Assembly: GCA_003993805.1 (NCBI GenBank)
Contig: RSEF01000012.1
Span: 10,584,376 to 10,648,375, forward strand
Direction of reading: 5' to 3'
Source: Himantopus leucocephalus
Lineage: Eukaryota; Chordata; Aves; Charadriiformes; Recurvirostridae
Length of the DNA: 64,000 bases
Shown here: positions 38,575-49,880 of the stretch, piece by piece
Position numbering within the stretch: the stretch's first letter is position 1
Layout: every line of letters starts with the position of its first letter
The notes under the pieces: generated by a model
Databases searched by the model: none
What the model was told of the DNA's origin: nothing
Seen by the model: the letters and a program-made list of their open reading frames with translations, nothing else
Translations under genes and position numbers: made by a program

Positions 38575-41500
38575 CTAAGCCTTACGCTTCTTCGCAGCCG
38601 GCTCTCCCTCCTTCCCCAGCCACTGCTGCAGGATACCAGCGCTGGTTTTCTTGAGCGAAGGGCTGTGGATGAACTGACTCGTCCACCTGGGCAAATCATT
38701 TTCTTTTTTCTGGGGAGAGCCCTCCTGGGAGTTTTTTAACCAGCCCAGCATCACTTTGCTGCTCGGGGTGGCCTTGACCTCCTGGAGAGACAAAAGACAG
38801 TGGGAGGAAAGTCAGAAGCACAGTGAGAGCAGGGCAGGCAGCCGACTCCGAGAGCCAGACCAGAGCAGGATGCAGAGGCTGGAGCCACGGCCCTGCCTGC
38901 AGTCAGGCACATCTGCAGGAGGTTCCCTGACTTGCTGGGGACAGGCTTGTTCCAAGCCCCATTTCACATGGAATTTGCCTCATTTGGCAGAGAAATCCTG
39001 GCACAGGGTGACAGTTTATTTCTGGAAGTGGAAGGAAGGGAATCTGTTTGGGGCTCTGCACTCCAGCATCGAGCACAGGCATGCCCTGCAGATGCTGCCT
39101 GCTGCCGCCCCTCCTGCAGCCTGGCAGCACTGTCCCTGCTCAGGGACATCACCGTGGCCAAGCTCTCCTCTGCCAAGCCCCCCACCAGCGCTCACCTTCT
39201 TGGCTCCCAGCTCAATGGGTGCGAGACACTCGGGTGTGTTGTTGCGGACACTGTTGACAAAGGTGGACACTGGGTGGAAAACGATGTTCTCTGTGGGCTG
39301 GATGAGTTTAACTGCTTCTTGGGTTGGCACTTCAGCAAAGTCCAGCCATTTCCCGATGGCCTCGTCCCCGTCCAGGATGGCTGGCATCCTAGGGGACAAG
39401 ACAGTCAGTGCCAAAGCCCAGTGCCAATATGGCAGAGCGAGATGGCAAAAGCCGGGCTTGTAAGTCAGCAAGGAGCCAGCAGCTCGGGCGGGAAACAGGG
39501 GGAAAATCAAAGCGGTGGGATGCTCTTCTGCAAGACAGAGCGTGCATTCGCTTTGCCCAGGTAGCTGCTTTGCTGAAAGAGGCAGAGGGGTTGACTGCCA
39601 GGCCCCGGTCAGGCGGAGAGCAATCCAACTCTGGAGAGCGATCCAACTCTGACTGCCGCCTGCCAGGGCACAAAGATGGTGATTTATGGAAAGGGCGTGA
39701 GCCAGTGACCCGAAACAAGCTGGTAATGTTGTAGTGTTTGTCTCCCAGGGCATCAGGAGGAGGCAGGGCTCCCTGCCTGCGTGCTGCCAGACCAGCGTTT
39801 AAAGGCGCAGCTTTCCTCCTTGCCCCCCCACTGCCCTGCAGCCCCCCCGCCTGCTCTCACTTGCCTGTGATGGATGAAGCTCACGTCCTTGGAGGCATCC
39901 ACGGTGATGATGGTGTAAGTGTACAGCATTTCTCCTCCTGCCGGCGGCTCCCAGCAGTCGAAAATCCCAGCCATGGTGAGCAACCTCCAGCCTCGCCATT
40001 CCTCGTCTCCTTCCTTCTCCTCAGCCTGCAGGAGAGAGGCCCCATCGCCCCGGTCAGTCCCGACCCACAGGCAGCCGAAGCACTGCAGACTTGCCAGTGC
40101 CGAGGCAGGTCAATGACTCAGATCTAAGTCATGAACTGATTTGAGGGCTTTCCAGGAGCCCTTCTACTAATTTGAGGTAATTCCAGGAGAAGTACCGGGA
40201 GCCTTATCTCCCCACAGGCAAGCCAGTGCCCTCCTCCCCTTCCGAACATCCCGTTCGCCGGCTCAGCTGAAGGAAAGAGGTAGTGAAACTTCCAGCCTAG
40301 TCCCCTGCGAGACACATCACCCACCCATGCAAATATCTGGCATGCGGGGAGCAGCGAGCGTGACGACGGGGACGCTGTGGCACCATTTACAGCCAGGGGA
40401 CCACAGCAGCAGGGACTGCTGGCCGCAGAGGGATGCCGGGGTGCTGAGCCCGCTGCGGAACAGAGCCCCGTTGGGAAACAGAGACCTCCAGAGATGGGCA
40501 CAGCTGGAGGGAAGGGGGCTTTTCCCAGGGCAGCTGGAGGGAGCAGGGGCTCAGAGCTGGGTGCGAGCATCCAGACATGACGAGGGACTCCGTACCTCAG
40601 CGTCCTTGGTCTGGGGGAAGTAAATGAAATACGGCTGCTTCCCCCCGCTCTGCTGCTGCCACTCGTAGAAGCCATCTGCCAGGACCACGCAGCGCTTGCC
40701 CTTGAGGAGAGCACCCTGGGAGAGAGAAAACACAATCGAGCTGTGAACAGCAGCCCCGGGCAGCCTGCGAGGGAGGACGGGGACTGCTGGGACCACCCAG
40801 CCCGCTCGCTCCCTCCTGGGGCTCCCCTAAGCTGCCCCACGGGGCACACAAATGCCGCCGCCAGCGCTGTGATGAAAGATGAACTTCACCAGCAACAACC
40901 CTTTCAGTTCTTCTATTTTAATGAAATCCACCAGCTCTGCAGTACAGGGACTGAAGTCCCCCGTGCAGCAGGCAAACGGTGACTGGTACTCGCTAGGAAG
41001 ATGCTTCAGCTCTGGTTTTGCCAACTGCACAATCTCTTCAAGCTGGACACATAACCAGCAGCAACTCACCTTGTAGGAGGACTTCTTCAGCATGGTATCG
41101 CTGCGGCAGTTGGAGGTATTAAACTGCATTTTGGAGGGGTCATCCTTTTTGAACCAGGAGGGAACCAGGCCCCAGCGCATGTCCATGAGGACCCGCTCGG
41201 AGGAGTCGGCATCCTTTCAAACGAGACAGAGAAACACCTCAGGTCAGAGCCACATTGCAGGGACCATGATCATCCCCCACAGGTTGAGAGAGGGGCTTCG
41301 CAGAGCCCCACAGAAGCAGCTTCTCCCCCTGCAAGGGGGAAACAGGCCAACGTCTCTGCCGAGAGCTGAGCTGGGGCTTGCAGCCCCTCCGGCACCAAAG
41401 CTGCCTCTGCTCTTCTGCAGGGCTGCCACTCACAAGCCATGCAGAAATAGCCACTAAATATAACCCCTTGCATTTTCTTAACAGCTTTCCTGTAAGAATT

Positions 41501-43222
41501 AATCTTCAGCAGAAAGCCCAAGAATACTTTGCAGGAATAAATAACTAAATGGCTCAGTGAGGCTTGCCCGACAACCCTGGAGGAATGAACGCAGTTCTTT
41601 TTCAGCGGGAAGTGCCTGGACACGTGAGCTCCCCAGCTCTTAAGTAAACAGTTACATCACGCTGGTGTTAAGGTCCTCAAAACTTTCCTGTTTAAGGTGA
41701 GCGTCCCACAGGGCATAAGCCTCACTTTCATTTTAATAACGTGATTTCTGCTGACCTGGCTCACTTTCACTCTTTGTGCTTTGCATATCATCTGGCTTCG
41801 GACAATGGAAACGGCTTGTGGCTTTCGCTTCTCCCCCGGCTCCCTCTCGCTTTCTGCCCGCAGCTGCCAGCCACAGGCAGAGCACAGCTAGGGCCAGCGA
41901 GGCCCCGGGGGGCATCTGCTCCCAAAGAACTGCAGTAGACATATATATATACCTACTATAGGTGTGTATATATATATATATATATAGGGACATGTATGTG
42001 CCCAGTTTCGTGAAGCCTCCCAGAGCCTCCCACAGATGAGGAGTGGCAAAAAGTGGGCACCTTACACCGTGCCCTTGTCCCAACAGCTGAACAGAGATGC
42101 ACAACCGTGTGTGTGTGTGCCTGTGACCTGTACCGCACCCCCAGACCTGTATTACTCTGCTCCATCAGCTTATCGGCTGTTCTCGGGGGGGATGTGGGAC
42201 CCCAGGGCAGGAAAGGAAGGTACAAAGGATCACCCCCATCACTCCAAAGTGGCACCGCTGAGGTGTCCCACCCCATCTCCTGTGCCGGTAACGGCTGCGA
42301 AGTGCAGTGGCCCCTTCCGCTGCCCCACCAGCCAGGGAGGAAGAGCAGGGGGAGCCCAGGTTGGGGTGTTTCAATTCAGTGCACCCAGCTTCACCCTGCT
42401 GAGCACGACAGAGCAGCAGTCCACCGGGCACCCTTTTACGCGGAAACCAAACGAGACGCACAAACAGTTGCACAGGCTGCTCAGGTTGTCTGCAGAAGGA
42501 CCGGTGAGGCTTAAATTAGCCGGGATAACGGTCACTGCAGGTGTACAGTTATTTTACAGCTCTGAAGTTGAGATTATTTTTTTTTCCCCTCCACCCTCTC
42601 CTACCAATGCGACCTGGACACTCTCAGCAGCGTTATGAAATGAAAAAAAAAAAAAAAANAAAGCAGAATAAAACCAGCAGAGCAATTATAGACATTTGGG
42701 GGAAAAAAATCTATCACAGTTAATCACTTATGTAGGAATTTTTGCAGAAAACATAACGCTCTTGCATCGCTACGCTGGAAGCACGGTACCGACTGCCCAC
42801 CCCCCTCAGCAGCACGTGAATATTAACGAGAAGAGACATCTTCGCAACTAGAAAATCCAACGCCCGCCACGCACACGGAGCAAAGGGAAGCCAGACACGC
42901 CGTGACCGTTCGGATCGGGTCCCGCAGCACCCCGGGAGCCACAACCCCGCCCGAATTTCAGCCGCAGGACACGGCGGCAGCCGGGACGCGGCCCCGGCCG
43001 CCCCGGGTTTGGTTTAGCGAAGCGAGGGGAGGGAGGTACCTGCTGGAGGTGCCGGCGGGAGAGCAGCACCGGGCCGCTGGACTGCGGGCCCTTGTTGTAC
43101 GAGGGCCGGTACCTCTCCGCCTGGATCCACTCGGGCTGTCGCCGCCGGCCCCGCCTGTCGCGATAGGCGCAGGCCCGGCGGAGGTTCTCGGCCCCCAGGG
43201 AACAGGCCGTCCGCCCGCACAT
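38575..43222 (-). CDS. HMCES: HMCES, SRAP-domain abasic-site DNA-protein crosslinker (six coding exons)
   Basis: Coding exons on the minus strand are 43222-43040, 41213-41070, 40715-40596, 40025-39865, 39388-39196 and 38781-38575. They join in frame to 335 residues (human 354). HMCES binds abasic sites in single-stranded DNA at replication forks and forms a thiazolidine crosslink through Cys2, shielding the lesion. Key residues are present: C2 after the initiator Met, N96, R98, E127 in GFYEW, and H201 in IHHR (human H210). The C-terminus carries two PIP-like segments (SKVMLGWL 275-282 and AGILQQWL 315-322) and a basic KKRK (331-334). The insert between FPQ and the [16 protein letters not shown] block is shorter than in human. 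Intron 4 uses a GC donor, since only that splice preserves the IHHRMPAIL frame. The gene lies head-to-tail behind COPG1. Confidence 0.97.
38782..43039 (-). other. HMCES: HMCES introns
   Basis: Intron 1 (41214-43039) holds a (TA)n microsatellite at 41940-41988, interrupted once, and an A-run with an N at 42643-42660. Introns 2 (40716-41069), 3 (40026-40595) and 5 (38782-39195) are plain GT-AG. Intron 4 (39389-39864) is GC-AG, donor AG|GCAAGT. No RNA gene or nested coding sequence was seen. Confidence 0.7.
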
Positions 43223-43380
43223 CCCGCCGCCCGCCCCGGCTCTGCGGGGGGGACGGGGCCGGTCCGGCGCTCCGCCCCGCCGGGGAGGTGGTGGCACCGG
43301 GTGGGGCGGGGCGGGGGCGGGGCCCCGAGCGCGGGAACGCCCATCCCTCCCCGCGAGACAGGCCCGGGAAAGCCACGAAA
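42880..43380 (-). promoter_or_regulatory. HMCES: HMCES CpG-island promoter
   Basis: CpG-dense sequence surrounds HMCES exon 1 and reaches back to the COPG1 3' UTR. Initiation must fall in the roughly 160 bp between the HMCES ATG (43222) and the COPG1 poly(A) signal (43386-43391), or within the COPG1 3' UTR. No TATA box was seen. Confidence 0.6.
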
Positions 43381-43385
43381 CGGGT

Positions 43386-43391
43386 TTTATT
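43386..43391 (-). terminator. COPG1: COPG1 poly(A) signal AATAAA
   Basis: A canonical hexamer on the minus strand, 282 bases after the COPG1 stop. It lies 164 bp upstream of the HMCES start codon, so COPG1 3'-end formation and HMCES initiation occupy nearly the same DNA. Confidence 0.65.
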
Positions 43392-43672
43392 GGAACGACA
43401 TAAAAAGGGGACAGGGAGCGGTTGTCACGGTCTGGTGTCGCCTCTCTTCCACCGAAACTGGCCACCCGCTATGACACCCTCCAGTGCGGGCACAGAGCGC
43501 CTCGTAAAATCAGATCTTAAAAACATCGTTATTTTATAGACAGAGCCCCAAATACAGCTGTACTGCAGAGAACACAAAAGCTGCTGTAGTGAATGTGATC
43601 CCTATCCCGCTGCCAGAGAAAGAAGCATTGCCCACGGGAGCTCGGTGTCGGGACAGTCCTGGACAAGGCGGT

Positions 43673-46600
43673 TTATCCGACGGAGGCCATGATCACATCC
43701 ACCGGGAGCTCCTCTCCGCTGCGGGCGGTGACCTGCATCGTCACAGTGTCGGTCAGGACGAGACGAGACCGTACCAGGAGGTCATGGCCACCCCGGAACA
43801 CACCTGGAAAGGGGAGCAGGAGGAAGGAGTGAGTGCTGCCTCGCAAGCCTAAAAATGAATGCTATGGCTTGGCAAGGGCAGGTTTCCCACAGGCAGCCTG
43901 GCAAATCCCCAGCACTGGGTCAGGAAAGACCCTTGAGCAGGACTCCTGCCACTGTAAAGCTCATGAAAGCAAAGTCTAAAATAAACTCCAGCTGAGAAGA
44001 GGTCCAGGCACTCATCTAAAAGCTCCAGTACACGTCCATTTTGCTGGGCAAGGCTGCTGTACTCTCCCCCAGAGGCTCACTCCAAACCAGGATGCCACAG
44101 ATCATGAAGACAGCAAATTCCACCCAGCTGAGCCCAGGGCTGATCCCAACATCCCCCACCACCACAGCACCCTCCCTGATCCCAACACCAGCTGCTCTGC
44201 ACTTGCAGAGACAGAAACCATAGCAGCCACAAGCCTCCAAATCCTACCCGGAGCACAGTGGGCTCCATCAGCAACTCCTGCCCCAATTTTCAACAGGCAG
44301 CTCTGTGCGACCTCCCGAAGAACTGCTCCTCAAGCAGAGGCCTCACCCCACAGCTCACCTGCCAGGTACAGTGTGTGAGAGTTCTTGTTATCTGGCACTT
44401 TATCTGATCGCTCACAGGGCTGCATCCCCAGGAACTTCACGATATTGCTAACTGCCTCTGTTAAGAAAAAAATAAATAAATCGGGCTCCATGTCAGGGGT
44501 ATCTTAACAGGGACACACAAAGAGCATCTAAAGGTCACTCAAGCCCTCCCTACATGTTAGGGATCATGTTCCTTGTCCTGAGGGACACATGGCATTGGCC
44601 AGTACAGTGTTTTTGGAGGCCACCAGGGAGGCAAAGGCAACACACAAAAAACCCACTGCCACACGGCAGTTTTGTTATCTGATGCAGCAAAGGTGCAACA
44701 GAAAACGGGGGTGAATGAGTCAGACAACGGAAGTAGGAGAGTGCAGCTGGCTGCACGCTTACTGTGCAACCCTGACAGCCTGCTTGCTTCTCTGGGGACA
44801 GATGCAGAGGGAAGGAGACACAGGTCTTCAGGAGGAATTTGAAAAGCCCTCAGGAAAGGTATTTCAAGCCCAAGGCACTGTGCAAGGAAGTACAGAGATG
44901 GCTATAGGACAAGTGCACCTTTCAAAGCCATTAAAAGGACAGAGTTTTTACAGGCTTCTCAGAAACAAAAGGAGTCTTTAATACAAGATGAAAGAGGGCT
45001 TACACCACAAGCCTGCCCACCAACCTCATGTCTTCTGCTCTTTGCATCTTTTTTTTATGTCTTGAGTTCTAAGGTCAGAGCATCTCCTCCTTTCACAGAA
45101 GGAAAGCGGGAGCTCACAGCAGAACTACGGTCTGTCTGCTTGGGAGGGTAGAGTGAGAGAGCAAAGCAAGATGTTCTCTTGCCTCCCACAATCCAGCTTG
45201 GTCTCCACAGGGCCCAGAGTACTCATTTGGGTTTTTTTTTTGAAGCCTGAACTAACTTGTTATCACAGTAACTGTAGCTCCACATTTAACAGCTGCGGTG
45301 AACTCGCTTGTGAAGGGGTTTGCCCCATTAGCCTTTCTGTGAGATCTACAGTGAGCCAGACCACCCCTCCGGACTGCCTGCTGGAGGGAGAGGAATGTTA
45401 AGAGCTCTGCTGGGCTCAGACACCCCCTTACCTTCAAGGGTTTTAATGGCAGATAAAGTAAAGGTCTCTTCCTTTTCATACTCGTCACCCACTTCATCCC
45501 AAGCTGCTCCAAAGTTTGGCTTCAGAACTCGCTGGATGTGATCAGCCACTGTTACCTCCAGGTCTTCAAGCTGATGGCAGAAGAGGTTCAAGTGAAACAC
45601 CATTGTTCTTAACCCTGCTCTCTCCAGAGCGAGATCTAGACTGGATTCCCTGAGAACAGGTGAATGTAGGAGACAGCTTCCACTTCCACTCATGAGTATG
45701 TCAGAGCAAGCCCTGCCCTTCCAATTTGCTCATGCAAATAATGCTTAGTTGAGCAACTGCTTGGCCTGAGAAAGCCACTTGTCATGCCATTTCCAGGGTT
45801 TACAAAGCAAGTCCCCGTTCTGAGCACAGCCCTTGGGCTGACAGAGATCAAAGCACTGGACAAATGTCCAAAACACAGGACAAAAGCTAAGAAATAGCTG
45901 CTGGTGTCCACACAGCTATAGCATTTGCTTCCCCAAAATGCACATAAGCTTGTATGTTGCCTTTCTGGCCCATCATCTTGTATACTGGTAAAGTATCATG
46001 AGACACTGTCAGGCATGTGCTATGACCTAACACTGTGTGCCAGGTTAGCTGAAGTGCTGCTGTGACTATGTGTGTGCAAGGCACAACCAAGGCTGTCCCT
46101 CCAGAGCACGAATCAAAGAGCAGTCAGTGCCAGAGCTGCCCAGACATCAGCCTGCATTCATTTTTGCAATCGCTGCAGGAAAGAATCTCCTCCTGATTCT
46201 AGTTGAAACACATGCAAGAGTTTGTTTAAACAGCACTCAATCACCGTGGTGACTGGTGGGATGCAGAGAAAGGGGTTAACCTTGCACATTCCATTGGGAA
46301 AATCCCTCCCCACTCCTTCTGGGAGGAGATGTGTCCTCAGTGACTCACTGCACAGCAGTGCCTCTAATCGGATTCGAAGCAGTGACAGGCAACAAACAGA
46401 AAACAGCCTCTGGAGCTAACAGGGCAAGCTGAGGTTGTGTCACAACATCCCTTCTTCTCTGGAAAGTAAACACCACTCTCTGTGAGCCAGTCCCAGTTTC
46501 TGACCAAGCATAAGTTCAGATTCTTCCTTTGTGGTAAAACAGCCTGCCTGGAGACAGCAGAGCTTGATACAGAGGTGCTTCTGCAGCATCAGTGCTTTCA

Positions 46601-49600
46601 TCAGTCTTAGTGCTAGAGAGGGAGAAGCCCCACCTTCCCCAGAGCAAGAACAAGGATGGGAATCTGCCCGTATCAGGCAGGTCATGAGGCAATTAACTGT
46701 GCCACCACAGAAAGCAGCTCATGGAGCACAAAAGATGGCCAATGGCCCTCTGTCTCCACAAACTTGACTGTGCAACCACTGGAGCCTGTAGGGCACAGCC
46801 AGCCAAACCTCGGGGACACACTGTGGCCTCCCAAAACATAGGTATCCTGCAGTCAGGTGTCCGCCTGGAGACCAACAGGAGGATTCTCCAAATGAGACAA
46901 AGCAAGCTCTCCAAACCCACATCTGCATCCTGGGACAGACACCACAGAGACAGCAAGAACCTCCTCTTCTTGCAATGTTGCCCACATCAGTGTCAGTGGT
47001 CATGTCGTTGCTTGCAGGGATCCGAGTACAGATCACAAAAACCCTCAAAATGACTGCAGTTTCTGTGATCAGGTATACACCCAGCTCCTTACCACATACT
47101 CATCCTCGTAACCCTCGTCATCCGTCTCACCCGTGTTCGGATCACAGTCCTTGACAGTGAACTTCATCATGCAGCTGAAGGTACAGGCCACTGAAAATGG
47201 GGGAGGCAAAGGCAAAGCTCAAATTACCACCAGATCCGCACTCCTCTGTGGCAGAAGGGGGCTGGAAAACTTGGGGCAGCTTGGCTCTCCCTCTCACTGT
47301 CAGCAGCACAGGCTTAGCCAGTGACCAAGAGAGGGTTCTCCAGCAGCTTCTGTCTCTCAAGGACAAGCTATTTATTTGTAATATTAAGGCTAGCAAACAG
47401 TGATAAAGACAGGTTCATGATGGTTATACAAGACCATAATCCTCAGATCAAGTGCTATCACTGATGAACCTCGAGCTGTGTTGGGAATACTAACTAAGCA
47501 TGTCCCACCAGCGCCTCGTGAAGAGGCAAGATCCTTATCTAGAGATCAGTTAATGCGCCTCTAAAATGAAACCACCTTGCACTGCAACACAGCAGCTAAT
47601 TAATACCACTCAGCTAGGAGAGGAAGCAATGACTCATCCCCAAGACGACAGGCACTGCTGGGTAAACAGCAGCAATGCACGCAGGTGAGCAGTCCCAGAA
47701 CACAAACCAGGGAGACCAAAGCACAGGTAAGGCTGGGTTCACGTTCTGGACAGTGACAAATGAGGGGATGTTCAGTTCAAATAGACATCCCTGAAATTCT
47801 AGATGTTTGTCCAAAATACTCCTTTGCTACTCAGAGCATCTGGGCACTCACAGCATTTTACAAGTACCAGCCTCCCCACATACTGACACAAAGAATAGAC
47901 AGGCTAAGGAACATGCCAGGGTGCATGGGAGAAAACTCAGCAGAGAGCTGAATGCTCATCTGCCAGCTCCCATAGCCTGACTTGACAATGCTACAGCACA
48001 AGGGAACCAGGAGAAGAGAAGGGAGGCCTGACAGCCCCCAAACAGAAAGAGAAGTCACGCTCAGCATCACTCAGGGCTGCACCCACACACAGGCTATAAA
48101 TATCTGGCTAGGAAGCAAGGTAGAATGTGTGGGGGCGAGCAATACAGTACACTTAATTTGGGGGATGTCAGGAAAACACAGAGGGCAAACTGTTTACCTG
48201 CTGTCGGATCCTCTTCAGACAGGGCCACCAGCGTGTAGCAGGTACCCGGCTGGTTGTACACCAGGGTTTTGGCAGGTACATAGCCAATGACCTCATACCC
48301 CTCTGTTGGCTCCATCTGCACTGTGACATTCTCCAGGATCTGATCGTTCAGGGTGTTCGTGCAGTCAAACTAAACAAGGAAGGGGAAAGCAGCAACAGCT
48401 TGAAGCTCCTAGCTATAGATCTCACAGCAGACTCAGTTCAGGCAGAGTGGGAGCACGGTGCCGACTTGTGAACCCCTAGTTCTTTGGTTCTTTGTGTTTC
48501 AACAGTGCATCTTGCTATCAGCTGGCTAGTTATAGGGCTCATGCGTTCCAGTATAGTCACAGAGCAACTATGACTAAAAACTACTCATTTAAATACTTTA
48601 GGGGAGAAACCAAAACCCTGCAGCAGACTCCAGTGCTCCAGCAATTATTCCCCCCACCCCCGGCCTGAAAATGAACCAGCACATTGAACCCAATGCCTGC
48701 CCTCTGTAACCCAGGCAGGAGCACAAATTCAGCGGGGGCAACAATGTGTCAGCTTCTGCCTCTTTCAGTTCACCAGTTAGCATGGAACTTTTTTCCTCTA
48801 AATGTACTTTGTCTTTCCTCCCAGGATGGTAATTCCCAGGTTAACCCTTTGCTGTATTGAAATGTGAGTACTGTGTCCCCTACATCTTCTCACTTGGTGC
48901 TACAGGGACACAGCGACCCATAGCTGATGGGAAGATGATCCTTTGCACAGCTCAAACTAGGGGTAGTTTGAGCAAGTTTCAGAAAGCTTGATTGTTTCAG
49001 CAAGTCTAAAATTGCTGATTAGACCTTGTTCTGGCTTCAACGACAAGCCTCTTGACCTCATACAATTGCATCTGGTGGACGGACAACAGAAACAAAGATC
49101 AAACCCTTCAAGGGCTGTGTAGGCAGTTCTGAGCTGCTGAGGAAGGAGCTGGCTAAGGACAAAACACTGCTGCTCACAAGCTAGTGTAGGACTCACTGTG
49201 CCTTGAACTCCCCAAGGCCCAGGCAACGATGCTGGCGCATCGATCCTAACATCTCACATGTAGCAGCAGGGTGGTACAGCCAAGGCCAAGATGTACAGAA
49301 ACAAGCGCCTGTACTACACAGGCTAGAACAAGACATAGGGGATGAAGAGCTCTCCCCTGCCACATTCCTGTCTTGGGTTCCCTTTTCAGCATCTCAGATA
49401 AAGCTTCACTCTATTATGCCCAAAGCACGTGCCTGGGGACCCTGAGGAAAGAACACAGCTTCCCTTGCCAACTGCTCAGTAAGAACAGCCCCACCTAGTG
49501 CTTGTCTGATTTATTTGGACTGTATGTGTAAGCATTCTTCAGCCACACACACACACGCCCCCTAATTATTTTTTTCCTGGAGATCTGCTGCCCTGGTTGA

Positions 49601-49880
49601 GAAACTAAGGACTCCTTACTGCAGTGACGTGCTTTGAACACAGATATCCCTGAGCTATTTCTTCCCAGTGGAGCTTTTAACAGACCAGGAGCTTATTCTC
49701 CAATCGTTTTTCAGCACCACATGCCATAGCTACCCACCTGGAACACCATGTGGCTGACAAAGGTGTGCTTGGTGCAACGAACCACGTACTCCGTTTCCAG
49801 CTCTGTCAGGGCAACAGGCTCTGGGGAAGACTTGAAGAGCGGACCCAGTCCCCGAAACTCTGGGATTGCCCCCAGTTGCT
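43673..49880 (-). other. COPG1: COPG1 appendage-domain exons (19-24)
   Basis: Exon 19 starts at about residue 615 ([19 protein letters not shown]) and opens the C-terminal ear: a beta-sandwich followed by a platform subdomain like those of AP-2 alpha/beta appendages. Residue W776 (in [10 protein letters not shown], exon 22) matches the human tryptophan in the platform pocket used by ARFGAP2. The acidic [13 protein letters not shown] stretch ends exon 21. The protein ends [12 protein letters not shown] and the stop is TAA. Confidence 0.85.

Noticed and set aside
46355..46400. Possible tRNA T-arm (ggattcgaag)
   Set aside because: Only a T-loop-like stretch is present. No anticodon arm, D arm or acceptor stem can be folded around it.
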